NCBI GenBank assembly: GCA_947632135.1
Contig: CANRNZ010000005.1
Span: 1 to 40,141 of the forward strand
Length of the DNA: 40,141 nucleotides
Direction: 5' to 3'
DNA from: an uncultured Clostridia bacterium
Lineage (GTDB): Bacteria > Bacillota > Clostridia > Oscillospirales > CAG-272
Below the pieces are notes generated by a model. It was not told the DNA's origin. It was given only the letters and a program-made list of their open reading frames with translations, and ran no database searches. The position numbers and the translations under genes are program-made. Positions 8,795 to 17,069 of this stretch are shown here, piece after piece. Each line of letters starts with the position of its first letter. Positions within the stretch are counted from its first letter, which is position 1.

Positions 8795-8820
8795 ATACGC
8801 CCAAATAACCTTGGGCGTAT
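8795..8820 (-). terminator. Hairpin downstream of proS
   Basis: ATACGCCCAA-ATAACC-TTGGGCGTAT is a perfect 10-bp stem with a 6-nt loop. On the minus strand it is followed by TTTTG, so it fits as the proS terminator, 80 bases past the proS stop. Confidence 0.65.
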
Positions 8821-8902
8821 CTTATGTCTGTCTTTTTTGTATATAAAAATATTTAAAAATTTTCGGGAGCGGGATTTTCGCGCCGCGCGGCTTTATATGT
8901 CT

Positions 8903-10627
8903 TTATATGTCGTAGTTTGCCAAAAGCTCTTTTACAAGCTTTTTAATTTCAGACGCGGCGCTGTCAAGCGCGAACTCGGTCTTCAGGCTCTTGTCTCTGA
9001 GCGAGATCTCGACGACTCCCCTTTCGCACGTCTTCGGGCTGACCACCGCGCGAACCGGTATTCCGAAGAGGTCGGCGTCGGCGAACATCGAGCCGGGACG
9101 AACGTCGCGGTCGTCGTAGAGCACCTCGACTCCGTTTTCGCAAAGCTCTTCATACAGAGCGTCGGACACCGCGGATACCTTTTCGTCGGTGCATCTGAGA
9201 TTGCATATTTCGACCTGCCACGGGGCAATGGAGATAGGCCATATCGGGCCGTAGTCGTCATGGCTTTCCTCGCAAACAGACGCCATAAGCCTTCCGACGC
9301 CGATACCGTAGCAGCCCATTATCGGGTGCTTTGCCTCGCCGTCGCGGTCAAGGTATGTCATGTTCATCGCTTCGGTGTACTTTGTGCCGAGCTGGAATAT
9401 GTTCCCGACCTCGATTCCGCGCTTTACGGTTATCACGGGCTTTGAGCACGCGGGGCACACCGCGCCGTCGAATATCTTTGCGACATCGGCGTATTCAACT
9501 GCGCCGACGTCCCTTTCGATATTCATTCCCGTATAGTGGAAGCCCTCCTCGTTTGCCCCGCAGACAAGGGAATTTATTCCTTTAAGAGAGCTGTCGAACA
9601 CGGCGGTGCATTTTTTGCTGAGCCCGACGGGGCCGATAAATCCCGCGACGATGCCCGAGTCCTCGGTTATGACGGCGGCGGGATATATTTCCTCCTTCAG
9701 GAGGTTTCTCAGCTTTGTCTCGTTTACCTCAAGGTCGCCTCTAATGAATACGACGACGTATGAGTCGTCCTTATTTCTGCGATACACGACCGCCTTTGCG
9801 AATTTTGCGGCGTCGAGCGAGAGGAATTTTTCAAGCTCCTCTATGGTTTTAACTCCCGGAGTGCTCACCTTTTCGAGCGGCAATACCTCGCCCGGCTCAT
9901 TTTCGACCGAGCACTCGGCGACCTCCATGTTCGCCCTGTAGCCGCACTCGGGGCAGATTGCGATGCTGTCCTCGCCGATATCGGTCAGCAGCATGAACTC
10001 ATGCGATATGCTCCCGCCCATCATTCCCGAGTCGGATTTCACGGCGACGACGTTTTTCGCACCGGCTCTTTTGTAAATGCGCTCGTATGCCTTGAAGCAC
10101 CTGTCGTAGTATCTTTCAAGGTCCTCTGTCGAGGTGTGGAAGGAGTACGCGTCCTTCATTGTAAACTCGCGCACTCTGATAAGGCCTCCGCGCGCGCGCG
10201 GCTCGTCGCGGAACTTGGTCTGAATTTGATAAATCATAAAGGGGTATTGGGTGTATGAGCCCGCGGTGTTTCGCGCGAGGTGAACCGCCGCCTCCTCGTG
10301 GGTCATTCCGAGAACCATGCCGTTTCCGCTTCTGTCCTTAAAGCGGCAGAGCTCGGAGCCTATCGAGTAGTATCTTCCCGATTCCTCCCAGAGGGACGCG
10401 GGCATGACGACGGGGAAGAGCACCTCCTGACCGTCGATATTATCCATTTCCTCTCTGATAATGTTTTCGATTTTTTTGGCAATTCTCTTCGCGGGAGTGA
10501 AAAGGGAGTAAATGCCGTTTCCGACATACTTCATGTACCCGCCGCGCACCATCAGCTTGTGGCTGTCGATGGCGCATGAGGAGGGCGCCTCCTTGAAACG
10601 CTCGCCCAAAAGCGCTGAAACCTTCAT
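8903..10627 (-). CDS. proS: Prolyl-tRNA synthetase (bacterial type with INS domain)
   Basis: ProRS charges tRNA-Pro. The 574-residue protein has class II motif 1 (EVLFPVVMPASLWEESGR), motif 2 (FRDEPRARGGLIRVREFTMKDAYSF) and motif 3 (GCYGIGVGRLMASVCE). An editing INS insertion of about 180 residues lies between motifs 2 and 3, and a C-terminal anticodon-binding domain follows. The length is typical. The start is fixed by AAGGAGAAAAAATG. The leader carries three staggered copies of the Shine-Dalgarno-like AAGGAGAAAAT. A consensus promoter lies about 190 bases upstream. The leader was searched for a T-box and none was seen. Confidence 0.97.
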   Translation of the reverse strand: MKVSALLGERFKEAPSSCAIDSHKLMVRGGYMKYVGNGIYSLFTPAKRIAKKIENIIREEMDNIDGQEVLFPVVMPASLWEESGRYYSIGSELCRFKDRSGNGMVLGMTHEEAAVHLARNTAGSYTQYPFMIYQIQTKFRDEPRARGGLIRVREFTMKDAYSFHTSTEDLERYYDRCFKAYERIYKRAGAKNVVAVKSDSGMMGGSISHEFMLLTDIGEDSIAICPECGYRANMEVAECSVENEPGEVLPLEKVSTPGVKTIEELEKFLSLDAAKFAKAVVYRRNKDDSYVVVFIRGDLEVNETKLRNLLKEEIYPAAVITEDSGIVAGFIGPVGLSKKCTAVFDSSLKGINSLVCGANEEGFHYTGMNIERDVGAVEYADVAKIFDGAVCPACSKPVITVKRGIEVGNIFQLGTKYTEAMNMTYLDRDGEAKHPIMGCYGIGVGRLMASVCEESHDDYGPIWPISIAPWQVEICNLRCTDEKVSAVSDALYEELCENGVEVLYDDRDVRPGSMFADADLFGIPVRAVVSPKTCERGVVEISLRDKSLKTEFALDSAASEIKKLVKELLANYDI

Positions 10628-10629
10628 TT

Positions 10630-10725
10630 TTTTCTCCTTATTTTCTCCTTATTTTTTCCTTACAGCTTTTTCAACAGCTTTTTACTGCTTTTTACTGCTT
10701 TTTACTGCTTTTTACAACTTTTTAT
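10630..10725 (-). repeat. proS leader repeats (AAGGAGAAAAT and AAAAAGCAGTA)
   Basis: On the proS strand the leader contains four copies of AAAAAGC(A/T)GTA/T and then three copies of AAGGA(G/A)AAAAT running into the start codon. The distal copies add extra Shine-Dalgarno-like sequences. Confidence 0.75.
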
Positions 10726-10821
10726 ATTTTTATATTCTTTTAAATTTATAATTTTTCGGTATTCTTTAAAGTTTACGGAGCAGCGCGATTATGATTTTTG
10801 CGCTTTCCGTATTTCCAATAC

Positions 10822-10850
10822 AGTATACAGTAACTTTCGTGAAAAGTCAA
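10822..10850 (-). promoter_or_regulatory. Sigma-A promoter of proS
   Basis: On the minus strand TTGACT (10850-10845), a 17-bp spacer and TATACT (10827-10822). Predicted start of transcription is near 10815, giving a 190-nt leader. Confidence 0.8.
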
Positions 10851-10892
10851 TATTTTCGTTGACGCGCGGGGGAATTTTCGGGAGCCAAAATG

Positions 10893-10921
10893 TTGACAGA
10901 AGTCGGTTTATAATATATAAT
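10893..10921 (+). promoter_or_regulatory. Consensus sigma-A promoter of trpS
   Basis: TTGACA (10893-10898), 17 bp, TATAAT (10916-10921) is a perfect consensus promoter about 100 bp before trpS. It diverges from the proS promoter. Together the two account for the 395-bp gap between proS and trpS. Confidence 0.9.
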
Positions 10922-10927
10922 TAACTG

Positions 10928-10966
10928 TTGGAAACAAAGTTTGGAAACAAAGTTTGGAAACAAATT
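10928..10966 (+). repeat. Three tandem TTTGGAAACAAAG units in the trpS leader
   Basis: A 13-14 bp unit is repeated three times immediately after the predicted transcription start of trpS, so it is in the 5' untranslated region. No terminator or T-box follows it. Confidence 0.85.
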
Positions 10967-11022
10967 ACCCAAAACAAAACTCATAAAAAATATTTTCGCT
11001 CTGAAGGGAGCAGTGACAGTAA

Positions 11023-12033
11023 ATGTTTAAGGATAAGAAGGTCGTTTTTTCCGGAGTTCAGCCGACAGGTATGCTGACTCTTGGTAATTATCTCGGAGCA
11101 ATAAAGAATTTTTCGTCGTTTTCCGACGAGTACCGCTGCTACTACTGCGTTGTGGACATGCACGCGATAACCGTAAGACAAAACCCCGCCGAGCTGCGGC
11201 GGCGCACATACGATACTCTCGCGCTGTATATCGCCTGCGGGCTTGACCCCGAGAAAAACGTTCTGTTCGTGCAGAGCCACGTCCCCGCGCACGCGGAGCT
11301 CGCGTGGGTGCTCGACTGCTATACGATGTTCGGTGAGCTGTCGAGAATGACCCAGTTCAAGGATAAAAGCGCGAAAAACGCCGACAATATAAACGCCGGC
11401 CTTTTCACATATCCGACCCTTATGGCGGCGGACATTCTTCTTTATCAGGCGGAGCTGGTGCCCGTCGGCGACGACCAGAAGCAGCACCTTGAGCTCTCGC
11501 GGGACATCGCGAACCGCTTCAACGGGGTGTATGGGGAGACGTTTGTCGTACCCGAGGCATACATACCGAAAACAACGGCGAGAATATACTCTCTTGCCGA
11601 CCCGACAAAGAAAATGAGCAAGTCCGACGAGAACGAAAACGCCGTTATAAGAATACTTGACGAGAGGGACGTCATAATCCGCAAATTCAAGAGAGCGGTC
11701 ACCGACTCGGGGTGCGAGGTCCGACGCGGAGAGGGCAAGGAGGGGATTATGAACCTCATGTCGATTTACGGAGCTGTTACCGGTAAAAGCCCCGACGAGA
11801 TAGAGTCGGAGTTTTCGGGAAAGGGCTACGGGGACTTCAAGCTTGCGGTCGGCGAGTGTGTCGCGGACGCGCTTTGCGGTGTGAGAGAGGAGTTCGCAAG
11901 GCTTTCCGCCGACAAAAAATACCTCGAGGAGGTAATGGCGAGGGGCGCCGAGGAAGCCTCCCGCGCCGCATGCCGCACAATGTCGAAGGTAAGGCGAAAG
12001 GTCGGCTTTACGGACAGAGCCGACGTGCGGTGA
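11023..12033 (+). CDS. trpS: Tryptophanyl-tRNA synthetase
   Basis: TrpRS charges tRNA-Trp. The 336-residue class I enzyme has the HIGH-like motif TLGNYLG after GVQPTG, the tryptophan-binding VVDMHAIT and LFTYPTLMAADILLYQAELVPVGDDQKQHLELSRDIANRFN, and the KMSKS loop as KKMSKS. AAGGGAG lies 12 bases before the ATG. The gene has its own consensus promoter and a leader with a triplicate repeat. The large minus-strand ORFs over this gene are shadows made long by the AT repeat downstream. Confidence 0.97.
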   Translation: MFKDKKVVFSGVQPTGMLTLGNYLGAIKNFSSFSDEYRCYYCVVDMHAITVRQNPAELRRRTYDTLALYIACGLDPEKNVLFVQSHVPAHAELAWVLDCYTMFGELSRMTQFKDKSAKNADNINAGLFTYPTLMAADILLYQAELVPVGDDQKQHLELSRDIANRFNGVYGETFVVPEAYIPKTTARIYSLADPTKKMSKSDENENAVIRILDERDVIIRKFKRAVTDSGCEVRRGEGKEGIMNLMSIYGAVTGKSPDEIESEFSGKGYGDFKLAVGECVADALCGVREEFARLSADKKYLEEVMARGAEEASRAACRTMSKVRRKVGFTDRADVR

Positions 12034-12082
12034 AAACAAGGCGCGACGCTTTTTGAAATACCGCATTGAGCCGTACTTAAAG

Positions 12083-12154
12083 TTTGATAATTGATAATTG
12101 ATAATTGATAATTGATAATTGATATTTGATAATTGATATTTGATATTTGATATT
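12083..12154. repeat. TTGATAATTGATAA / TTGATATTTGATAT tandem array
   Basis: About ten 7-bp units (ttgataa, then ttgatat) fill most of the trpS-dehydrogenase spacer. On the minus strand it translates to meaningless NYQLSIINYQLS peptides, which inflate several ORFs in the track. There are no spacers between units, so it is not a CRISPR array. Confidence 0.95.
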
Positions 12155-12223
12155 CGGCCGACATAACAGCGCAATTTATTTATATTTAAATAATATACCA
12201 ATATACAAAACGGAGAGAAAAAA

Positions 12224-13492
12224 ATGAAGACAAGGGCAATGAGGCTTTACGGGAAAAACGATATCAGAACGGAGGAATTCGAGCTGCCCGCAATGAAGGA
12301 CGACGAGATACTCGCAAAGGTAGTCTGCGACAGTATCTGTATGTCCTCTCACAAGGCGGCGCTTCAGGGCGCGTCGCACAAAAGGGTTCCCGACAACGTC
12401 GCCGAAAACCCCATAATACTCGGTCACGAGTTCTGCGGGGAGATAATAGAGGTCGGCGAAAGGTGGAAGGACAAATTCAAGGCGGGGGATCGTTTTGCGA
12501 TACAGCCCGCGTTGAACTACAAGGGCTCCCTTGCGGCTCCGGGTTACTCGTACGGCTGTATCGGCGGCGGCGCGACATACGTCATTATTCCGCCCGAGGT
12601 AATGGAGTGCGACTGTCTTCTTCCCTATAACGGCGACGCGTTCTTCTGGGGGAGCCTCGCGGAGCCGATGAGCTGCATTGTCGGCGGCTTTCACGCAAAC
12701 TATCACATAAAGCCCGGTACATACGTACACAAAATGGGTACGAAAAAAGGCGGAAATATGGCAATACTCGCCGGCGCGGGGCCGATGGGGCTCGGCGCGG
12801 TCGACTATGCTGTCCACGGGCCGAATCCCCCGTCGCTTCTTATCGTCACCGACCTTGACGACGCGCGCCTTGAAAGAGCGGCGTCGATAATCACGCCCGA
12901 GGACGCCGCAAAGAGCGGCACTCGCCTCGTGTATCTCAACACAGGAAAAATCGAGGATCCTGTCGCCTACGTAAAAGAGCTCACCGGAAATGCGGGGTGC
13001 GACGACGTATTCGTCTTTGCGCCCGTGCGTCCTGTCGTTGAAATGGGAGACGCGATTCTTGCAAGGGACGGCTGTCTCAATTTCTTTGCGGGCCCGACAA
13101 ATCCCGAATTTTCCGCGATGTTTAATTTTTATAACGTACATTACGGGGCGACGCACATAGTAGGTACGAGCGGTGGGAATACAGACGACATGAGGGAGTC
13201 GATAGAGCTCATGGAGAAAAAGGCGATAAATCCCGCCGCGATGATAACTCATATCGGCGGCTTGAACGCGGACGCCGAGACCACGCTGAATCTTCCGAAT
13301 ATACCCGGCGGGAAAAAGCTCATATATACTCATATTGACTTGCCGCTCACCGCGATAGCCGATTTTGAGTCAAAAGCCGCCGAAGGCGGCGAGCACGCCG
13401 AGCTGTTTTATGACCTTGCAAAAATATGCAGAAAATCAAACGGTCTCTGGTGCGCCGAGGCGGAGCACAGGCTTTTAAAGGAAACGAAATAA
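12224..13492 (+). CDS. Zinc-type alcohol dehydrogenase, sorbose-1-phosphate reductase (SorE)-like
   Basis: This 422-residue medium-chain dehydrogenase resembles proteins annotated as L-sorbose 1-phosphate reductase. It has the catalytic-zinc segment around ILGHEFCGEIIEVG, then WGSLAEPMSCIVGG, a nucleotide-binding GAGPMGLGAVDYAV and TDLDDARLERA (Asp after beta-2, suggesting NAD preference). The usual GxDxC zinc site appears as VCDSICMSSHKAA, and the four-cysteine structural-zinc lobe is absent. GGAGAG precedes the ATG. No sugar transporter or kinase adjoins it, so the substrate is not supported by context; another polyol or sugar phosphate is possible. Confidence 0.8.
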   Translation: MKTRAMRLYGKNDIRTEEFELPAMKDDEILAKVVCDSICMSSHKAALQGASHKRVPDNVAENPIILGHEFCGEIIEVGERWKDKFKAGDRFAIQPALNYKGSLAAPGYSYGCIGGGATYVIIPPEVMECDCLLPYNGDAFFWGSLAEPMSCIVGGFHANYHIKPGTYVHKMGTKKGGNMAILAGAGPMGLGAVDYAVHGPNPPSLLIVTDLDDARLERAASIITPEDAAKSGTRLVYLNTGKIEDPVAYVKELTGNAGCDDVFVFAPVRPVVEMGDAILARDGCLNFFAGPTNPEFSAMFNFYNVHYGATHIVGTSGGNTDDMRESIELMEKKAINPAAMITHIGGLNADAETTLNLPNIPGGKKLIYTHIDLPLTAIADFESKAAEGGEHAELFYDLAKICRKSNGLWCAEAEHRLLKETK

Positions 13493-13515
13493 TATAAAAT
13501 AAAGACCGAAAAAGA

Positions 13516-13556
13516 TAAGGGACGGCGCTGCGAAAACGCGCGCCGTCCCTTAAATT
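13516..13556 (+). terminator. Strong terminator after the dehydrogenase gene
   Basis: A perfect 13-bp stem TAAGGGACGGCGC / GCGCCGTCCCTTA with an 11-nt loop, 23 bases past the stop, then AATTTAT. It lies between convergent genes and may serve dinB as well. Confidence 0.85.
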
Positions 13557-13692
13557 TATGTGAATTATGTGAATTTATGTGAAAACGAAAAAAGAACGCG
13601 GCTGATTTTCCCCTTTGATGTCGGCGGGCGGCGAATTATAAGTCGAATAAGTCGAATAAGCCGTATAAGTCGGAATTCGTCGGAATTTTTCA
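13554..13692. repeat. Spacer with two stuttering repeats (TTATGTGAA and AAGTCGAAT)
   Basis: Two unrelated low-complexity runs lie here: three copies of (t)tatgtgaat at 13554-13582, and five copies of aagtcgaat / aagtcggaatt-like words at 13637-13692, which reach the dinB stop. No gene is visible. Confidence 0.7.
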
Positions 13693-14985
13693 AAGCTTTT
13701 TTGAGCGCGACCCGGGGGATAATTTTATATTGGACAGCGCGGAGTCAGTCATTGACAGAGCCCTGAAAACGGCGCCTTTACCGTATACGGCGCGGAGAGT
13801 GTCGAGCGCTGCCTCGAGCTTTTCCCTTTTAACGATTTTTTGTATATCGGGGTCAAGGGAAAGCTGGACTTCTCCTGTCGAGTCAAGGTTTGACGCGCAG
13901 ACAGTAAGAGCGCGCACGGACTTTTTTCGCTCCGTGATTTTAAAGAGCTCGTAGGCTGCCGAAAATATTTCGCATGAGGTGCGGCAGGGGACGGTAAGCT
14001 TTTTCTGCTTTTCAAGCGAGGTGAAGTCGGAGTATCTGACGCTGAGCGACACGGTGCGGCACATGAGATTTTTTGCTCGGAGTCTTGAGGAAACGTTTTC
14101 GCAAAGCGGGTACAAAGCGCACCTCACGTCGTCGTCGCACACAAGGTCCCTCGGCGCAGTTCTCCCGCAGGAGACCGATTTTACCGTGTCGTTTTCGGAC
14201 GGCGGCGTTACGGGGGAAAAATCAAGGCCGTTTGCGTATTTCCAAAGCATAACGCCCGTTTTCCCGAGACAGTCCCTCACCCCCGAAAGAGGCGCGAGGG
14301 CAAGCTTTCCTATGGTATTTATGCCGCATTTTTTAAGTTTTTCCCCGACGGCGCGCCCGACGAAAAGCAGCTCCTCCACGGGGAGCGGCCAAACGGCGCT
14401 TTTAAAGTCGTCGGCGCTTATCACCGTCGTCGCGTCGGGCTTTTTGAGGTCGCTGCCGAGCTTTGCGAATACCTTGTTGAAGGATACCCCGACAGACACC
14501 GTGATTCCGAGCTCTTTTTTTATTCTGAGGCGAATTTCGTCCGCGATTTTTTTACCGTCGCCGAATATGCGGCGGCTGTCGCTCACATCGAGCCAGCACT
14601 CGTCGATTCCGAAAGGCTCCACAAGCTCCGTGTAATCGGAGTATATTTTTTTTGCCGCCTCGGAAAATTCCCTGTAAACCTCATAGTGCGGCCTGACGCA
14701 CACGAGAGACGGGCATTTTTTCAGAGCCTGAAACAGAGGTTCCGCGGTCTGTATGCCGTATTTTTTTGCCTCGTAGTTTTTTGCGAGAACAATCCCGTGA
14801 CGCGTTTCGGGGTCTCCCGTTACAGCGACGGGCTTTCCGCAAAGCGACGGGTCAAGACGGCACTCCGCCGAGGCGAAGAAATTGTTTAAGTCCGAATGGA
14901 GCACCGTTCTGTTCGTTTTGTTTACGGCGTCAATGCCGACTAAATCGCTTATGCCGCTCGTTAAAAATTCCGACTGCCCGCTCAT
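13690..14985 (-). CDS. dinB: DNA polymerase IV (Y-family, DinB)
   Basis: This translesion polymerase inserts nucleotides opposite damaged bases. From Met at 14985 it has 431 residues: the first catalytic aspartate in VLHSDLNNFFASAEC (about 32), YEAKKYGI, the second acidic pair in FGIDECWLDVSDS, SVGVSFNKVFAKLGSDLKKPDATTVI, a helix-hairpin-helix thumb and a little-finger domain. The ORF is open to 15081, but the extra 32 residues are not family-like and would overlap the promoter; GGGGG before ATATATG supports 14985. A LexA operator sits between the promoter and the gene, so it is very likely part of the SOS response. Confidence 0.93.
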   Translation of the reverse strand: MSGQSEFLTSGISDLVGIDAVNKTNRTVLHSDLNNFFASAECRLDPSLCGKPVAVTGDPETRHGIVLAKNYEAKKYGIQTAEPLFQALKKCPSLVCVRPHYEVYREFSEAAKKIYSDYTELVEPFGIDECWLDVSDSRRIFGDGKKIADEIRLRIKKELGITVSVGVSFNKVFAKLGSDLKKPDATTVISADDFKSAVWPLPVEELLFVGRAVGEKLKKCGINTIGKLALAPLSGVRDCLGKTGVMLWKYANGLDFSPVTPPSENDTVKSVSCGRTAPRDLVCDDDVRCALYPLCENVSSRLRAKNLMCRTVSLSVRYSDFTSLEKQKKLTVPCRTSCEIFSAAYELFKITERKKSVRALTVCASNLDSTGEVQLSLDPDIQKIVKREKLEAALDTLRAVYGKGAVFRALSMTDSALSNIKLSPGSRSKKL

Positions 14986-15036
14986 ATATGCCCCCGACGG
15001 TTTTTTGAAAAATTTTATCCGTTTGAAATAAAAAAA

Positions 15037-15050
15037 CAAACATATGTTCG
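15037..15050 (-). promoter_or_regulatory. LexA (SOS) operator of dinB
   Basis: On the dinB strand the sequence reads CGAACATATGTTTG, matching the Firmicutes LexA/DinR box CGAAC-N4-GTTYG. It covers about +3 to +16 relative to the predicted start of transcription, a position suited to repression. Confidence 0.9.
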
Positions 15051-15059
15051 TATAGCTGT

Positions 15060-15088
15060 ATGATACACCGAATTTCGGCATAAATCAA
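15060..15088 (-). promoter_or_regulatory. dinB promoter
   Basis: On the minus strand TTGATT (15088-15083), 17 bp, TATCAT (15065-15060), immediately upstream of the LexA box. Confidence 0.75.
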
Positions 15089-15100
15089 GCGCGAGGGACA

Positions 15101-15156
15101 AAAACAGCATAATAAAATAAGCTGTTTTTTCGAATTTTTCTTATTTTATTATGCTG
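15101..15156 (-). terminator. Terminator downstream of the cysteine desulfurase, with an alternative fold
   Basis: CAGCATAATAAAATAAG (15105-15121) and CTTATTTTATTATGCTG (15140-15156) form a perfect 17-bp stem. On the minus strand it is followed by TTTTTG, a good intrinsic terminator. AAAAACAGC (15100-15108) and GCTGTTTTT (15121-15129) can form a competing smaller hairpin. Confidence 0.8.
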
Positions 15157-15180
15157 CCGGATTTTAAATTATTAAAATTA

Positions 15181-16362
15181 TTAAGGGCGCTTTGACGGCG
15201 CGAGCTTTGAAATTCCCTCTTTAAGGGACGATATGAAAAAGTCGATCTCATCCGTTGTGTTTTCAAACGAAAAGCTGAGGCGAAGCGTGCAGTCGACCTC
15301 TCTTTCGGAAAGCCCGAAATTCAGAAGAGTCGCGCTGAGATTTCGCGAGCGGGATGAGCACGCGGAGCTTTTCGAGACGCATATTCCGCGCGAGGAGAGA
15401 TAGTTCAGCATTGTCTCGCTCTTTATGTTGAAAACGGTGACGCTGAGTATGTGCGGAGCTCTCTTCGGCGGCAGATTGAGCCTCACGCCGTCCGTCGCCG
15501 AAAGGCGGCTCACGGCATATTCCGACAGCGATAAAAGCTTTTTTTGCCTTTCGGCAAGGCTTTTTTGCCCGTCGTCGGCGGCGGCGCCGAATGCGGCAAG
15601 GGCGGGGGTCGCCTCGGTTCCCGAGCGAAAGCCGTCCTCCTGTCCCCCTCCGTGTACCGTCGGGACTAATTTTTTCGCTTTTATAATACTTGAGGAAACG
15701 TAAAGCGCCCCCGCGCCCTTCAAGGCGTGCACCTTGTGCGCGCTGACCGACGCCATGTCGGCTCCGAGGTCAAACGGGGAAAACACGTCCGACTTGAGGT
15801 ATCCCTGAACGATGTCCGTATGAAATACCGCGTCGGGGGAGGACTCCTTTACGATGCGGGAGATCTCCTTTACGTCGTATACCGCGCCCGTTTCGTTGTT
15901 TACGAGCATGACTGAGGCGAGTATCACGTCGCTTGTGATATTTCTCTTTAGAAAGTCGATATCGCACACCCCGCCGCGGGTCGGTATTCTCAAAATCCGA
16001 AAGCCCTCTTTTTCGAGAAATGAGGCGCACTCGGCGACCGAGGGGTGCTCGGAGTCCGTTATGACGACTGTCCCGCGCGAGCCGTTTTTCATTTTTCTCT
16101 CTTTCGCGCCGACCGTCCCGAGTATCGCAAGGGAGTTGGCCTCGGTTCCGCCCGAGGTGAAAATCAGCTTTCCGTCGGAGGCGCGGCGAAGCCCCAGCGA
16201 GCGGGAGACAGAGTCTCTCGCTCTCTCGAGCATGCGGCGCGCGTCGTTTCCCGCAAAGTGAGTGGACGACGGATTCGCCCAGCTCTCCTGCGCGGCAAGC
16301 AATGCCGCCTCCAATGCGGCGTCGCTCGGTTTTGTTGTCGCGCTGTTATCAAAATATATCAT
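15181..16362 (-). CDS. Cysteine desulfurase (NifS/IscS-like)
   Basis: This PLP enzyme takes sulfur from cysteine for Fe-S clusters or tRNA thiolation. The 393-residue class V aminotransferase-fold protein starts with the canonical YFDNSATT. It has FTSGGTEANSLAI, His105 in DSEHPS, the PLP lysine in SAHKVHALKG (about 210), and GGGQEDGFRSGTEATP. The catalytic Cys335 lies in a short SSACSSRS loop. Without an adjacent IscU, ThiI or NifU gene the sulfur acceptor is unknown. No clear ribosome site precedes the ATG at 16362. Confidence 0.93.
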   Translation of the reverse strand: MIYFDNSATTKPSDAALEAALLAAQESWANPSSTHFAGNDARRMLERARDSVSRSLGLRRASDGKLIFTSGGTEANSLAILGTVGAKERKMKNGSRGTVVITDSEHPSVAECASFLEKEGFRILRIPTRGGVCDIDFLKRNITSDVILASVMLVNNETGAVYDVKEISRIVKESSPDAVFHTDIVQGYLKSDVFSPFDLGADMASVSAHKVHALKGAGALYVSSSIIKAKKLVPTVHGGGQEDGFRSGTEATPALAAFGAAADDGQKSLAERQKKLLSLSEYAVSRLSATDGVRLNLPPKRAPHILSVTVFNIKSETMLNYLSSRGICVSKSSACSSRSRNLSATLLNFGLSEREVDCTLRLSFSFENTTDEIDFFISSLKEGISKLAPSKRP

Positions 16363-16466
16363 GGCACATATACCCGAAAAGTTATTTTTAGTTATAAAAA
16401 TTTAAGGCAAGGCGCGAGGGTCGGCGCTGAAACGCGGGAGCGTGTCGGATAAGTCGGTTAAATTAC

Positions 16467-17063
16467 TCAGTTGAATTTAAAATTTTCCACCATTTTTTCG
16501 ACGTCGTCAATGTGCGCTTCGTATGTCTCGCCGTCGTTTAAGGACGTGTAGGTGAATACATAAGCCTTCGGCGCGCTGAGAGTGCCTTTTTTTATTGCCG
16601 ATATCTGCATAAATTTGTACTCTCTCTCGACGTCCTCCCCGGTGGAGGGGTCGACGCCGACAGTCATCTTGCCCGTGAACACCGTTCTCAGAGCGTCGAC
16701 TCCGTCAAGGACGGCGCTCTCGGAGGAAACTACCGTGAAATCGCGGTAGGTATTTTTAAAATCGGCCTGAAAGCTGTTCCACCAGTCCTCCGCAGTGTAG
16801 TCGGTGGCGTTTACGGTAAAGTCCATTACGCTGACGTTGGAGGTGTCGGTGTTGGAATAGTACGCGGTCGTCGCGCCCGTTTTGACGTCTCCTATCCAAT
16901 ACGAGCCGCTCGGGACGTAAAAGAGATAGTCCGCGTCCTCGCCCGAGATAAGCTTCATGCCCTCGGGGGCGCCGTCCGCGCTGCCCGAGCACGAGACAAG
17001 AAGGAGCGCCGAAAAAGCAGTCAGCGCAAGAATAAGAAACAAGGATACCGTTCTTTTTGTCAT
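16467..17063 (-). CDS. Small secreted lipoprotein, function unknown
   Basis: This 198-residue protein has a basic N-terminus, a hydrophobic stretch and a lipobox LLVSC with the acylated cysteine at 25, so it should be anchored to the outer face of the membrane. The mature part resembles the small PsbP/DUF1795-like fold seen in many Clostridia lipoproteins (YVPSGSYWIGDV, then a C-terminal VEKMVENFKF helix), but I cannot assign a function. Its ribosome site GGAGG lies inside the last codons of the dus gene and only six bases separate the two, so they are probably cotranscribed and perhaps translationally coupled. Confidence 0.8.
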   Translation of the reverse strand: MTKRTVSLFLILALTAFSALLLVSCSGSADGAPEGMKLISGEDADYLFYVPSGSYWIGDVKTGATTAYYSNTDTSNVSVMDFTVNATDYTAEDWWNSFQADFKNTYRDFTVVSSESAVLDGVDALRTVFTGKMTVGVDPSTGEDVEREYKFMQISAIKKGTLSAPKAYVFTYTSLNDGETYEAHIDDVEKMVENFKFN

Positions 17064-17069
17064 GTCGTT

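Noticed and set aside
10628-10815. T-box riboswitch in front of proS (and trpS)
   Set aside because: The conserved T-box bulge (TGGNACCGCG) and a terminator/antiterminator pair are absent; the leaders are AT-rich repeats.
12083-12154. CRISPR array
   Set aside because: Seven-base units follow each other directly with no unique spacers and no cas genes nearby.
10981-13333. Large minus-strand ORFs of 406 and 385 residues
   Set aside because: They lie opposite trpS and the dehydrogenase, are basic and low-complexity, contain the translated AT repeat, and lack ribosome sites.
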